Shown: piece by piece, positions 16,638 through 25,348 of the stretch
Layout: each line of letters begins with the position of its first letter
How positions within the stretch are numbered: the first letter of the stretch is position 1
Source: Candidatus Latescibacterota bacterium
Lineage (GTDB): Bacteria; Latescibacterota; UBA2968
Assembly (NCBI GenBank): GCA_022821275.1
Contig: JAJEDY010000088.1
Span: 1-34,550, forward strand
Direction of reading: 5' to 3'
Length of the DNA: 34,550 nt
Program-made: the position numbers and the translations under genes
Notes under the pieces: model-generated
Seen by the model: only the letters and a program-made list of their open reading frames with translations
Databases searched by the model: none
Told to the model about the DNA's origin: nothing

Positions 16638-18592
16638 CAATACAAATGAATCCAGTGCCCCCGGCCCATAAACCACACCACATCCACCGCAAACGACACG
16701 CCAACCCCCAGCGAATACCCCGATAGCAATCCCGTAAACAACGGGCGATACCGCCGATAAAGCGTCACACCGCCGATTTTCACAATCAAAAACTTACACG
16801 CCCAGGCAATAAAAATAGACCACGTCGCTTTCGTAGCGCGACCACTTCCACCCACTGCAAACCCAATCGGATGCAACGGCCACCAGGGCAAACGGTAGCG
16901 CAACACCGTCAACAGCGTCATGCCCACCACACCAACTCCGAAAAATATCAGACGAGAAGACGCTGGTCCCTGAGGACTTTGCATCATATTGACCGCCCGC
17001 GCAAACACGCTATCGCGGCCATAGCGAAATGGAAATCCCCCAAAATTGTAAGCGCCCTGTTCATAACCCCATCCCAGACTCAAATAAATACACAGGGGAA
17101 TACCCACCAGCAGTGCCAGCCCCATGCTCTTGCCCAGTCGCCTCTGATCGGTACCCGCCAGATCACCCATCTTCGCACTATTGGCCAGAGACGACATAAA
17201 CAGGCCCTTGCCGTGAAAAAACAGCCCCTCTGTAAATGCCAGCGTTGTAATCGTCCCCCCCGCCATAGATACCGACCCCAAACAATTGGTCACCAATGTC
17301 TGCGGACTCACCCCCCATGCCAGATAGAGCAACCCACTCTCACACACCACCTTTGCCAGCCCCAAACACACCCCGTAGAGCGCGAGCAAAAACAAAACGC
17401 CGATGTACCATTCTATCCCGGCCATACACAGCCATAGCAAACAAAATCCCGATCCCAGAATCACGCCGAATACTGCCGTGCGATAAGACACCATTTCACC
17501 CGAATCATCTACTCCGTACTTCGTATTGATCGCTTTTCTCACCACATCTCGCAGATGATGTCGCGCCGTCCACAATGCCCACCAGACCAGCGCGAACAAC
17601 GCCCCCAGATTTTCCCAGGCACTCGCCGCACCCGTTCCCGGCCCCAAATCCAGACCAATGCGGTTGAAAATCCCGTTCTGTGCCCAATAAACCAGATAAA
17701 AAAACCAGAGGCTAAACAACACATCCAGATTGGCAAAATAACCAAACCCGATAATGTACAAATTGACCCGGTTGGTCATCGCGGGAAACCCGTCGATAAA
17801 TACCAGATCTTTGCGCCCAAAAAAGTTGATACGGGGCCAGGCATCCCAGAAATACCACACAAAATTCCATGCCAAAAGTCCAAAACCCAAAACAAATCCG
17901 AACCAGAACAGCTTGTTCCGCATCAGACCAGACAATATCCCCCCAATGTCGTCGTCTTCAATCAGATCGGACACCGGAGAAATCAGGGGATAAACCAGAC
18001 GCTCGTTTTCCACCCATTGCTTTCTCAGCATCACCGCCATACACAGCAGCACAAAAGTCAGCACCCCGATCAGACACATCCACCAGAATAACGGCATAAT
18101 CCAGGCCGACCAGGGCACTGAGCCTGAAGGTAGCCCCTCAAAAAATCCCTGCATGGCGCCGCGCTCATTCAAAGGCGCCAACCACGAAGGGATAGTCGGG
18201 TGCAACAGGGCTTCCCATTGATTCTCTGGCGAGGCAAAATAATAAGGCGCAGCCAGCACCCCCAGGAAAAATCCCAAAAGACCGCTACCGGGTATATGCG
18301 CCCCAATCAATCCCATCGCGGCAACAGTCAAAAGCTCTGAACGCGAGAGCATATACCCCGGATAAATCCATTTCAAAAGCGGGTTCAAACCCAGAACCAC
18401 AACCACAAACCACATGAAAAAACCCACCGGGAAGTGACTCACATTCATAGACGACGACCGCGCCACCGGCTCCGAAAACGTAATCACCGCGACCTCTGCA
18501 CAGACCAGTACCAGACCCAGCAACACGGCGCGAGCGGTCACGCCCCGGCCGGCAGACTGAATCGCAACAGATGTATCAAAAGCCAGACTCAT
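16637..18592 (-). CDS. DUF6785/DUF6784-type polytopic membrane protein B
   Basis: This 651-residue multi-spanning protein is a paralogue of the one at 9109-11055 by end-to-end resemblance. Shared landmarks include SSMNVSHFPVGFF near residue 47, RSELLTVAAMGLIGAHIPGS near 80, LAAPYYFASPENQW near 112, FFEGLPSG and PWSAWIMPLFWW near 150-170, WVENERLVYPL near 195, and the C-terminal VWFMGRGHWIHLY. The family has no described function; the fold suggests a transporter or scaffold in the inner membrane. Its ATG overlaps the TAA of the upstream gene by one base (TAATG), with GGAG 8 bases before it, and the TPR gene follows within a few bases, so this is a tightly coupled set. Confidence 0.72.
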   Translation of the reverse strand: MSLAFDTSVAIQSAGRGVTARAVLLGLVLVCAEVAVITFSEPVARSSSMNVSHFPVGFFMWFVVVVLGLNPLLKWIYPGYMLSRSELLTVAAMGLIGAHIPGSGLLGFFLGVLAAPYYFASPENQWEALLHPTIPSWLAPLNERGAMQGFFEGLPSGSVPWSAWIMPLFWWMCLIGVLTFVLLCMAVMLRKQWVENERLVYPLISPVSDLIEDDDIGGILSGLMRNKLFWFGFVLGFGLLAWNFVWYFWDAWPRINFFGRKDLVFIDGFPAMTNRVNLYIIGFGYFANLDVLFSLWFFYLVYWAQNGIFNRIGLDLGPGTGAASAWENLGALFALVWWALWTARHHLRDVVRKAINTKYGVDDSGEMVSYRTAVFGVILGSGFCLLWLCMAGIEWYIGVLFLLALYGVCLGLAKVVCESGLLYLAWGVSPQTLVTNCLGSVSMAGGTITTLAFTEGLFFHGKGLFMSSLANSAKMGDLAGTDQRRLGKSMGLALLVGIPLCIYLSLGWGYEQGAYNFGGFPFRYGRDSVFARAVNMMQSPQGPASSRLIFFGVGVVGMTLLTVLRYRLPWWPLHPIGFAVGGSGRATKATWSIFIAWACKFLIVKIGGVTLYRRYRPLFTGLLSGYSLGVGVSFAVDVVWFMGRGHWIHLY

Positions 18593-19494
18593 TATTCTTT
18601 CTCCAGCTTATCCAGCTTCCGGCTAAAAACCAATTCGATCTCTGCTTTGATATCATCAATAGGCTTTGAATCGCCTGCCATACGCACCTGCGGCAATCCC
18701 AGACCGATCTTCATATTGTGGGAAAGCACAAGCCCGCGGTCGATATCGATCTCCCACTCGGCATTTCCCGATCCCTTGCCATCAATCACCAGCGACAACA
18801 CCTCAATGTGAAACCAAATTCTATAATGTACCTCGCGCTCTTCCTCAATCTCCACCACCCGATGCCCTTTTTGTTTTTTGATCTTTTTCAGCTTATACGC
18901 ACTGTTAAACTGCACGAGCGACGGCTCTAAACCGGCATCGAAATCGTAAAATGGCACCTCAAAGCGTTGCTCACCCGCCCAGGTATCCCCAACCGATACC
19001 GCTCGATCGGGCAGCACGGGCGCGAGACCGGGCATCCAGACCTGTCGCAAATCCGTAATCATATCTTTGCGTTTTGCCTTGAAAGCCGGAAAATCGGGCC
19101 CAAACGCGCCCACCTGTCCCCCGGGCGCAACCTCCCAGGCAAACGAAAGGTCATTCAACAAATCCAGGGTATAGGGAAATTGCTCATAGGTCAACCGTTC
19201 ACCTGTCAATATGGCCTGGCTCCCGGCCTTATCTACTCTGGCAGTCACTTTCACGCTATCGACCCCTTCAACTACTTCACGGCTCCGCCATTCCCCATAC
19301 CCCTGCATAGTAAACGAGCCTTCTCTCAAAATCATCTCCGCCTTATCGCTAAAATAGTCCAGACGATACTTATTCTTATAGCGTACTACTCGCCCTTCGG
19401 GATACTGCAACTTCAACATCACCTGATCCGTAGCACAAACCTCTCCCACCACCATAATCCCCATCGCACACAGAATCCATCTCAAAATCTTCAT
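18592..19494 (-). CDS. Secreted protein of unknown function
   Basis: The 300-residue protein has a signal peptide (MKILRWILCAMGIMVVGEVC then ATDQ) and no membrane segment afterwards. The mature part is rich in beta-strand-like alternation (VMLKLQYPEGRVVRYKNKYR, REVHYRIWFHIEVLSLVIDG, WEIDIDRGLVLSHNMKIGLG) and contains VSVGDTWAGEQRFEVP, a pattern I associate with DUF6263-like secreted beta-sheet proteins, though I am not certain. It ends with a charged tail (FSRKLDKLEKE). AAAGGAGG lies five bases before the ATG. Its stop overlaps the start of DUF6785 protein B by 1 bp, suggesting stoichiometric co-synthesis, and it starts 28 bp after the multiheme cytochrome gene. Confidence 0.75.
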   Translation of the reverse strand: MKILRWILCAMGIMVVGEVCATDQVMLKLQYPEGRVVRYKNKYRLDYFSDKAEMILREGSFTMQGYGEWRSREVVEGVDSVKVTARVDKAGSQAILTGERLTYEQFPYTLDLLNDLSFAWEVAPGGQVGAFGPDFPAFKAKRKDMITDLRQVWMPGLAPVLPDRAVSVGDTWAGEQRFEVPFYDFDAGLEPSLVQFNSAYKLKKIKKQKGHRVVEIEEEREVHYRIWFHIEVLSLVIDGKGSGNAEWEIDIDRGLVLSHNMKIGLGLPQVRMAGDSKPIDDIKAEIELVFSRKLDKLEKE

Positions 19495-19522
19495 AGCATC
19501 CTCCTTTCCGATGCCTTCTCCA

Positions 19523-21736
19523 TCAATCCAGTCTCTGCCTTCTTTCCCGGATCAGTACCTCCAACTTCCGCACGGCATTTGCATCTCCCGCGATTTGCCT
19601 GTACCCATCCAATGCTGCCTCCGCGTCCTCCACCCGCCCGGCCTCTGCACAGACCAGTACCAGATTGTGGTAAGGTACAGCATAATTGGGATCTGATTCA
19701 ATGGCTTTTCGGTACCAGTAGATTGCCACATCCAGAGAATCCCGAAGCGTATATGTATCCCCCAGATCGGTATAATCCCGGGCCGTGCCGGGGTGCGTTC
19801 TGAGCCGAATCCGAATATCTGTCTCCCACAACTCGCAGACGTGATGCAAAGGTGCAACCAGAGCCGAATCCCTTGCCGCTGCTTCTCGCCACATTTTTAC
19901 CGCCTCCGAGAATTGCTTATTCCTGATAAACACGGTACCAAGCCCTGCATAAGCATCTGGCATTCCGGGCCAGACCTTCAAAGCCTGCCGGAACGCAATC
20001 TCCCCGGCTCGATCATCCCCCTGTTGCAATGCATCAATGCCCACCTGCACCTGCGCCTCTGGATCGTCGGCAAGAAGATCTGTCACCATGGTTCGATATT
20101 CCATCAGAGCTTCCGATAGCTTATCCCTATCGCGTGGCAGATTCACCCCCTCCAGCATCGAAGCCGCCCTTATGCGCACCAATCGCGAGGGATCATCCAA
20201 CTTCTCGATCACGGCCTCAATACCCGCATCGCTTCCATAAACCATCAATCCCTCTACAGCCCGGGTGCGTACCATCGGATGCGGATCGTCCAGAGCGTCT
20301 ATCAAAGCCTTTTCAGCCCTATCATCTGCCTGCCTGCCCAGTAACACGGCTGCCGAAGCCCGCAACACCATGCTCTGGTCTTTCAAAAGCGCGATCAAAC
20401 CATCCAGAGCCTTTGGATCTCCCACCCGTCCCAGAGCAATTGCTTCGGCCCGAGCCACATCATCTGCCTGTGATCCCCACCACGTTTTTACCCAGCCTGC
20501 CGCCCAGTCGGGAGTCTGATCGCTGTGGCACCCATTACACGCATTTGGAATGCCAAATCGAACCGTATTTTCCGGTACCGGCGACAGAATGCGGTGATCG
20601 TATATCCCAATGCGCTTCACCTCTTCTACAGGCGGCATATGGCAATCCACGCACCCCACCGTCTTGTGATTGCTATGCTTTTCAACAGGTTCTCCCACAT
20701 CCACCCTGTGACAATTCAAGCACACCCGGTCATAGGTTGCGGCACGGGTCTCGCCTTCCGCTCTCACAGGACCCAGGTGGTGAGAATCGTGGCAACCCGC
20801 GCACGTCAGATGCCCCGCCGTATAACACGAACTCATCAAAAAAGCCAGCGTGTTGTAGTTCAATTCGCGGTAGCGTCCATCTGCCCAGAACTTTTCGCTA
20901 TCCAGCACTTCCAATTCGTAAAAGTCGTAAAACGGATCGCCCGGTTGATATCCCGCCTTGATGATCCGCTTGTGCGCGTGGCACTGCGCGCAGACCTCCA
21001 CTGACTGCTCCGAACTCAAAAATCGCAAATTTACCAGCGTCGTATCCCGCGCCGGCACCTGATCCGGCAACGCTTTCCAGAATGCCACATGTGGGCCTCC
21101 AGCTCCGTGGCACGTTTCGCAATTGATGCTCAGGTCTGTCCAGCGCGTCGCGTAAGTGCCTGTCTCTGGATCGTAATTTTTCTCAATCTGGCTGGCGTGA
21201 CAGTCGTGACATTGAAAGTTCCAGTTCCGCCCAAAACTCGTCCAGTAATTGACATCGCCCGGCGCAAAGCCCTGTGGGTGGTCGAACAACCCCTCCACCG
21301 GATCGTACCAAGTCTGTTCCCGAACATCCCAATAGACAGGCAGCACCTGAATCCGCCCACCCGCGAGCGTGGTCAAATACCACTGCGTATCCCGGTCTCC
21401 GATTGCGTATTCGACGGGATAGACTTCCCGTTTTCCATTCGCGCCATCCGTCTCCATAAAATAGGTTCCATCCCGCACAAACATACGAGAAGTCATTCCC
21501 CTATACGCATATGTATTGTTCCGCGTAAAATCCCCCCGCACAGTCTCGACCGAAGGCACCTGCATTGACCGCCGATGCAACGACCCCTGCCATTCTTTAT
21601 AAGCCTCCAGATGACACGTTGCACACGCCTCTGCGCCCGTATATATCGCTTTGGAAGTTACGGGCTGTGGTGCATCCTTCGCACACCCACATACCATTAC
21701 TACAAAGAGAAAAACCCCCGGGATCACTGCACGCAT
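19523..21736 (-). CDS. Octaheme c-type cytochrome lipoprotein with HEAT and TPR repeats
   Basis: The 737-residue protein has a lipoprotein-like signal (MRAVIPGVFLFVVMVCGCAK). Eight CXXCH motifs are present at about residues 38, 176, 206, 249, 312, 339, 362 and 400 (CATCH, CHDCH, CETCH, CAQCH, CAGCH, CLNCH, CVDCH, CNGCH), so it should bind eight c-type hemes outside the cytoplasm. Residues about 425-560 are HEAT-like repeats (PKALDGLIALLKDQSMVLRA, EKALIDALDDPHPMVRTRA). Residues about 575-730 are TPRs (GDDRAGEIAFRQALKVWPGM, DVAIYWYRKAIESDPNYAVP). The heme part resembles the cytochrome c554-like fold used in periplasmic electron transfer; the enzymatic role is unknown. GAGGAAG lies before the ATG. 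It sits 15 bp after the dioxygenase gene and 28 bp before the next secreted protein gene. Confidence 0.92.
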   Translation of the reverse strand: MRAVIPGVFLFVVMVCGCAKDAPQPVTSKAIYTGAEACATCHLEAYKEWQGSLHRRSMQVPSVETVRGDFTRNNTYAYRGMTSRMFVRDGTYFMETDGANGKREVYPVEYAIGDRDTQWYLTTLAGGRIQVLPVYWDVREQTWYDPVEGLFDHPQGFAPGDVNYWTSFGRNWNFQCHDCHASQIEKNYDPETGTYATRWTDLSINCETCHGAGGPHVAFWKALPDQVPARDTTLVNLRFLSSEQSVEVCAQCHAHKRIIKAGYQPGDPFYDFYELEVLDSEKFWADGRYRELNYNTLAFLMSSCYTAGHLTCAGCHDSHHLGPVRAEGETRAATYDRVCLNCHRVDVGEPVEKHSNHKTVGCVDCHMPPVEEVKRIGIYDHRILSPVPENTVRFGIPNACNGCHSDQTPDWAAGWVKTWWGSQADDVARAEAIALGRVGDPKALDGLIALLKDQSMVLRASAAVLLGRQADDRAEKALIDALDDPHPMVRTRAVEGLMVYGSDAGIEAVIEKLDDPSRLVRIRAASMLEGVNLPRDRDKLSEALMEYRTMVTDLLADDPEAQVQVGIDALQQGDDRAGEIAFRQALKVWPGMPDAYAGLGTVFIRNKQFSEAVKMWREAAARDSALVAPLHHVCELWETDIRIRLRTHPGTARDYTDLGDTYTLRDSLDVAIYWYRKAIESDPNYAVPYHNLVLVCAEAGRVEDAEAALDGYRQIAGDANAVRKLEVLIRERRQRLD

Positions 21737-21751
21737 CGATCTTCCTCTATT

Positions 21752-22639
21752 CTAAATGGCGCCCAAAAAAGTCTCGGGCCATTTCGGCTCATAATCGCTC
21801 TCGAACAGCCAGTCGAAATTCTCGGGCACAATATGCGCGCGCTCGGGACGCAACTTCTCTCGCAGCCTCGGGAAAAACGACATCACGCCATCGCGCTGAC
21901 TCTTCGGCAACCCGCAGGACACGCCCGTAGCGACCCATGCCGTCAGCATTGCCTTGCGGGGCACCGTATCCTCGTTCTGCCATGCGGAATGCAAGCCCCC
22001 GCTGCACAAAATCAAAATCTGACCTCGACGCGCAACAGCCGCAACCGGCTCCTGTTCCAGCCAGGGCGTATCGACCAACTCGGGCACATGCTCGGGATAA
22101 GCCGGCGCAGTATTTGGCGGTTCGGGACGCAAACCGTGAACGCGGGGCAACATCGCCTTGTGCTCTGGCGTCAAAACCCGGCTCCAGTGTTCCATAATCG
22201 GACGATGACTACCCGGCAAAATGCGCATCGCCCCCCGATGCTCGGGCACGTCATTGACCCAGAGCCACAACTCAGCGCGCATCCGACGTGGCGTCGCCTG
22301 AAAATCCTCCCAGGTCGCCTGGATATCGACATGACACCCACGCCCCCATTGCTCGTGAACGCTCGCAAAAGGCGCGCTACTCGGCGCCCGCTCGTGGGGA
22401 GACAACCCCCACCACAGGTGTACGGACTCAGCCCGCAACACCTTCCTGGCGACCTCCTCCAAATAGGGATGCTGGACAACATCGACATAAGCTGGATCTT
22501 CATAAGGCGGACGACCACTCGCCTTCAACCTGTCCCATGCCGCTTCGGCGCGATCCAGTTCCTCCGTCGTGAAGGGACCGTCGATCGTAACGGCTCCCTC
22601 CTCATCGTATTGCCTCATTTGTGCATCGGTAAATAGCAT
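21752..22639 (-). CDS. Phytanoyl-CoA dioxygenase (PhyH) family protein
   Basis: The 295-residue soluble protein has the Fe(II)/2-oxoglutarate oxygenase facial triad in order: H103-x-D105 (GRGCHVDIQ), a distal His217 (SGGLHSAWQ), and Arg228 as the likely 2-oxoglutarate anchor (VPRKAML). The segment GAMRILPGSHRP is characteristic of the PhyH family, as is the N-terminal FTDAQMRQYDEEGAVTIDGP. PhyH enzymes hydroxylate small molecules and lipids; the substrate is not predictable. The family is strongly expanded in Poribacteria and Latescibacteria. No signal peptide, so it is cytoplasmic, unlike most of the cluster. GGGAGAAGCT precedes the ATG. It is the first gene of the minus-strand array and is followed by the octaheme cytochrome gene after 15 bp. 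Confidence 0.9.
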   Translation of the reverse strand: MLFTDAQMRQYDEEGAVTIDGPFTTEELDRAEAAWDRLKASGRPPYEDPAYVDVVQHPYLEEVARKVLRAESVHLWWGLSPHERAPSSAPFASVHEQWGRGCHVDIQATWEDFQATPRRMRAELWLWVNDVPEHRGAMRILPGSHRPIMEHWSRVLTPEHKAMLPRVHGLRPEPPNTAPAYPEHVPELVDTPWLEQEPVAAVARRGQILILCSGGLHSAWQNEDTVPRKAMLTAWVATGVSCGLPKSQRDGVMSFFPRLREKLRPERAHIVPENFDWLFESDYEPKWPETFLGAI

Positions 22640-22680
22640 AGCTTCTCCCTTTTTATTCGAATCAAATGATCTCTATCATA

Positions 22681-22709
22681 AGTTTATCGTCTCTCAACCC
22701 GAAATTCAA
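22681..22709 (-). promoter_or_regulatory. Candidate promoter for the minus-strand array
   Basis: On the minus strand TTGAAT (22704-22709) and TAAACT (22681-22686) are separated by 17 bp, upstream of the dioxygenase gene that heads the long minus-strand array. Each box matches the sigma70 consensus at about four of six positions, so this is a weak call based on spacing and position. Confidence 0.35.
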
Positions 22710-22730
22710 GCAAATACCACGAGCAGGGTC

Positions 22731-22759
22731 TTGTGTGAGACAAGCCGATGGCCTATATT
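22731..22759 (+). promoter_or_regulatory. Candidate promoter for the GWxTD gene
   Basis: TTGTGT (22731-22736) and TATATT (22754-22759) are spaced by 17 bp and would start transcription about 45 nt before the ATG at 22811. An upstream in-frame ATG at 22748 falls inside the spacer, which argues against that longer start. The -10 box is good, the -35 box weak. Confidence 0.45.
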
Positions 22760-22810
22760 TCTAATATCTCTTATTCTCAAAACTTTAGTATTTTTGTGAA
22801 AGGCTTCGCG

Positions 22811-25279
22811 ATGAACACAGCCATCAAATGTGTTGCACCCGCCCTGCTCTGTTTCTTGCTCTCTGCCCCGCTTGCCGCTCGGGAAACCCAGATTGACTCT
22901 CTCATTGCCCGGGGCCAGGCTGCCTTTGAAGCCAACAAAAAAGACCAGGCCATCAAAGCACTCACAGCAGCCATCAAACAAAATCCCGATAACATCCAGA
23001 CCTACCTCGCCGTTGCTCCCATATACATCAAGGCGGGATATCTGGACCACGCGATGAAGGCATTCAAAGAAGCCCTCAATCTCAATGATGCCTCGCCAGA
23101 AGCCCAGACCGGCATTGCAGAAATCCACTATAAAAAAGCCGCTGGTGGATTTCTGGCAGTTTACCATGCCCGCAAAGCCGTCAGCGCGGCTCGGCGTGCC
23201 ACCCGGCTCGATCCCACCTACGCCCCCGCCTACATTCTCCTCGGTCGCGCGTACATCCGCCTGAACGAGAACCACACCGCTGCCTCGCGGGCTTTTGCAC
23301 AGGCATTGATACACCAGCCCGACAATCCCGAAATCGCCTATCTCCTGGGCACTTCCTATATTGAACTGCGCCGCAACGCCCAGGGCCGTCAACGCGACAA
23401 CCAGATGATCCTGAGCGAATCCATCCTCAAAAACCTCGAATACCATCTCGAAAGCGCCCGCTTCCTCCCCATCGCCGCGCAGATCCTCTTCGATAAAGGA
23501 GAGCCGGAAAACGCCCTCAACGTCTTTGAACAATACATCACCGCCCTGCCCGAAACAGAGCGGACCTATTACGACGACATCGCCAGGGTAGGCACCAAAG
23601 AAGAACTCAAAATCTACGAAGAAACCCCCGAAGCCGAGCGCCCCGCCTTCCTCGAACAATTCTGGGCAAAGCGCGATTTTGATTTGCTCACCGAAGTCAA
23701 CGAACGCCTCATCGAGCACTACCGCAGGGTGTGGTACGCGCGGAACCACTTTGCCGAAGCCAAAACGCCCTGGGATGCGCGGGGAGACATCTACATCCGC
23801 TATGGCGACCCCGACTACCGCGCGCGTTCTGGCAGAACCAATCCCGAAATCACGCCCGCCGTAGAACAGGTCAAAGAACGCCTCGCCCTGGCCCTCTATG
23901 GTCCCGAAGCCATGGATGAAGTCTTTACCGGACCGGTCTATCCCATCCGTTCCAACCAGTCTTTCGTCGGCGAACTCGACCCTTCGGCTCTCGCACGCAC
24001 CGATGAAGGCGGCAATATTCTCGTGCCCCCCGGCACAATTGAGGGCAACCAGGACGAATTTGTCCTCACAGAAGCCCTTGGAGCAGACGGAGAGGCATCC
24101 GGTGAGGTCGGAGAAATAGGGCAGTTGGCCCTCGACGAATACCAGCGGCGGCAGATGCGCCCCGAAAACCAGCACCACTTTCTGCCCGTCACCTCACGCG
24201 GCGACATGACCATTGTGCCCTGGGAAACCTGGGTCTATACCAACATCGGAGAAGGCATCGAAATCACCTTCACCAACGAGTTGGGCAACGGCGTTTACAC
24301 CTACGCGCCGCTTCCCGACTTCCCCCACGAAGAAACCACTATTGGCCTGCACCGGTACTCCCTCCTCGCGTATTACGCCCCCGAGGCCATCGCCAACCGC
24401 ACGGTCAGCGAAGTCCCCGACTTTTACACGCCCGGCGGCCCCATGTCGGGCCTCGGATTCCACTACGATTTTGCCGATTTTCGCGGACCAGATGGCGCCA
24501 CCCGCCTGGAGATCTACTACGGCATCGACCCCATAGAAATGGGCACCTTTGCTTCGGGCGACACCTCCACGATTGTCGCCGACTGCGCCGTCATCCTCGC
24601 AGACACCTCCTACGCGAACGTTTATCGCGCACAAGACGCCATATTTTACCGGTCTATCGGTCACCGCATGTGGCCCGAAGGCTCCTTCATTCCCACCCTC
24701 ATCCCGATAGATGTCCCCCCCGGCAACTACCTGCTCACAGTGCAGGTAAACGACCGCGCTGCCGAACGCAAGGGTATTTATCGCCATCAAGTAAACGTTG
24801 AACCTTATCAGTCCAACACCTTGCAACTCAGCGACATCCAGCTAAGCTGGAACATCTCGGAAAACCCGGGCGATGAAAAATTCCGCAAAGGCGATGTATG
24901 GGTCGTGCCCATGATCTCTCGCGCCTACCAGAAGGACCAGAACGCCTATGCCTACTACGAAGTCTATAACCTCACCCGAAACGAGTTTGGACAAACCCGC
25001 TATCGCGTCACCTATACGATTGCCGTGGAAGATCCAATACGCCCCTTCAATCTGGTCCGCAGTAGCGTTGGTGCTCTTACCAGGATATTTCAGCGAAAAG
25101 ACAAAACACAGGTCACAGTCAGCTTCGAACAGACCGGCAACGAACAATCTACCACCGGGTATTTTGAACTCAGCCTGAAAAAAGTCAAAGCGGGTTACAA
25201 CCGCCTCACCGTCACAGTCGAAGACCTCAACAATGGACAAAAAGCCGCCAAAGAAATCCAGTTCAGATATAAAAAATAG
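22811..25279 (+). CDS. Secreted GWxTD-domain protein with TPR repeats
   Basis: From ATG 22811 the protein has 822 residues and a signal peptide (MNTAIKCVAPALLCFLLSAP then LAARE); the in-frame ATG at 22748 would bury it. Residues about 30-260 are TPRs (KKDQAIKALTAAIKQNPDN, LDHAMKAFKEALNLNDASPE). A GWxTD domain follows at about 280-345: FLEQFWAKRDFDLLTEVNER, then HYRRVWYARNHF, then TPWDARGDIYIRYGDPDY. The namesake GWxTDRG reads PWDARG here, so the motif is degenerate, but the flanking FW, R-x-x-YA and YGDP are kept. The rest (about 350-820) is beta-rich and ends NGQKAAKEIQFRYKK. GWxTD proteins are secreted proteins of FCB, Acidobacteria and related phyla with no established function. It is transcribed alone and ends at a hairpin terminator. 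Confidence 0.85.
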   Translation: MNTAIKCVAPALLCFLLSAPLAARETQIDSLIARGQAAFEANKKDQAIKALTAAIKQNPDNIQTYLAVAPIYIKAGYLDHAMKAFKEALNLNDASPEAQTGIAEIHYKKAAGGFLAVYHARKAVSAARRATRLDPTYAPAYILLGRAYIRLNENHTAASRAFAQALIHQPDNPEIAYLLGTSYIELRRNAQGRQRDNQMILSESILKNLEYHLESARFLPIAAQILFDKGEPENALNVFEQYITALPETERTYYDDIARVGTKEELKIYEETPEAERPAFLEQFWAKRDFDLLTEVNERLIEHYRRVWYARNHFAEAKTPWDARGDIYIRYGDPDYRARSGRTNPEITPAVEQVKERLALALYGPEAMDEVFTGPVYPIRSNQSFVGELDPSALARTDEGGNILVPPGTIEGNQDEFVLTEALGADGEASGEVGEIGQLALDEYQRRQMRPENQHHFLPVTSRGDMTIVPWETWVYTNIGEGIEITFTNELGNGVYTYAPLPDFPHEETTIGLHRYSLLAYYAPEAIANRTVSEVPDFYTPGGPMSGLGFHYDFADFRGPDGATRLEIYYGIDPIEMGTFASGDTSTIVADCAVILADTSYANVYRAQDAIFYRSIGHRMWPEGSFIPTLIPIDVPPGNYLLTVQVNDRAAERKGIYRHQVNVEPYQSNTLQLSDIQLSWNISENPGDEKFRKGDVWVVPMISRAYQKDQNAYAYYEVYNLTRNEFGQTRYRVTYTIAVEDPIRPFNLVRSSVGALTRIFQRKDKTQVTVSFEQTGNEQSTTGYFELSLKKVKAGYNRLTVTVEDLNNGQKAAKEIQFRYKK

Positions 25280-25301
25280 AGAGATGGAAAAATGAAAAAA
25301 A

Positions 25302-25329
25302 GGCGACCGAAAAATTCGGTCGCCTTTTT
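25302..25329. terminator. Bidirectional rho-independent terminator
   Basis: GGCGACCGAA (25302-25311) pairs perfectly with TTCGGTCGCC (25315-25324) across an AAA loop, flanked by an A-run before and TTTTT after. It lies between two convergent genes, the plus-strand GWxTD gene and the minus-strand PorV-like gene, and can serve both directions. Confidence 0.95.
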
Positions 25330-25348
25330 ACATGCTCAACTCAACGGA

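Noticed and set aside
21575-22636. Plus-strand open frame of about 350 codons opposite the PhyH gene
   Set aside because: The minus-strand PhyH gene has an intact active-site triad and a good Shine-Dalgarno; the opposite frame has neither motif nor domain.
22706-24178. Long minus-strand open frame of about 490 codons opposite the GWxTD gene
   Set aside because: It is antisense to a gene with a clear signal peptide and recognisable domains. Its translation is rich in Gly/Phe/Val/Asp in the pattern expected from the reverse strand of a biased gene, with no domain.
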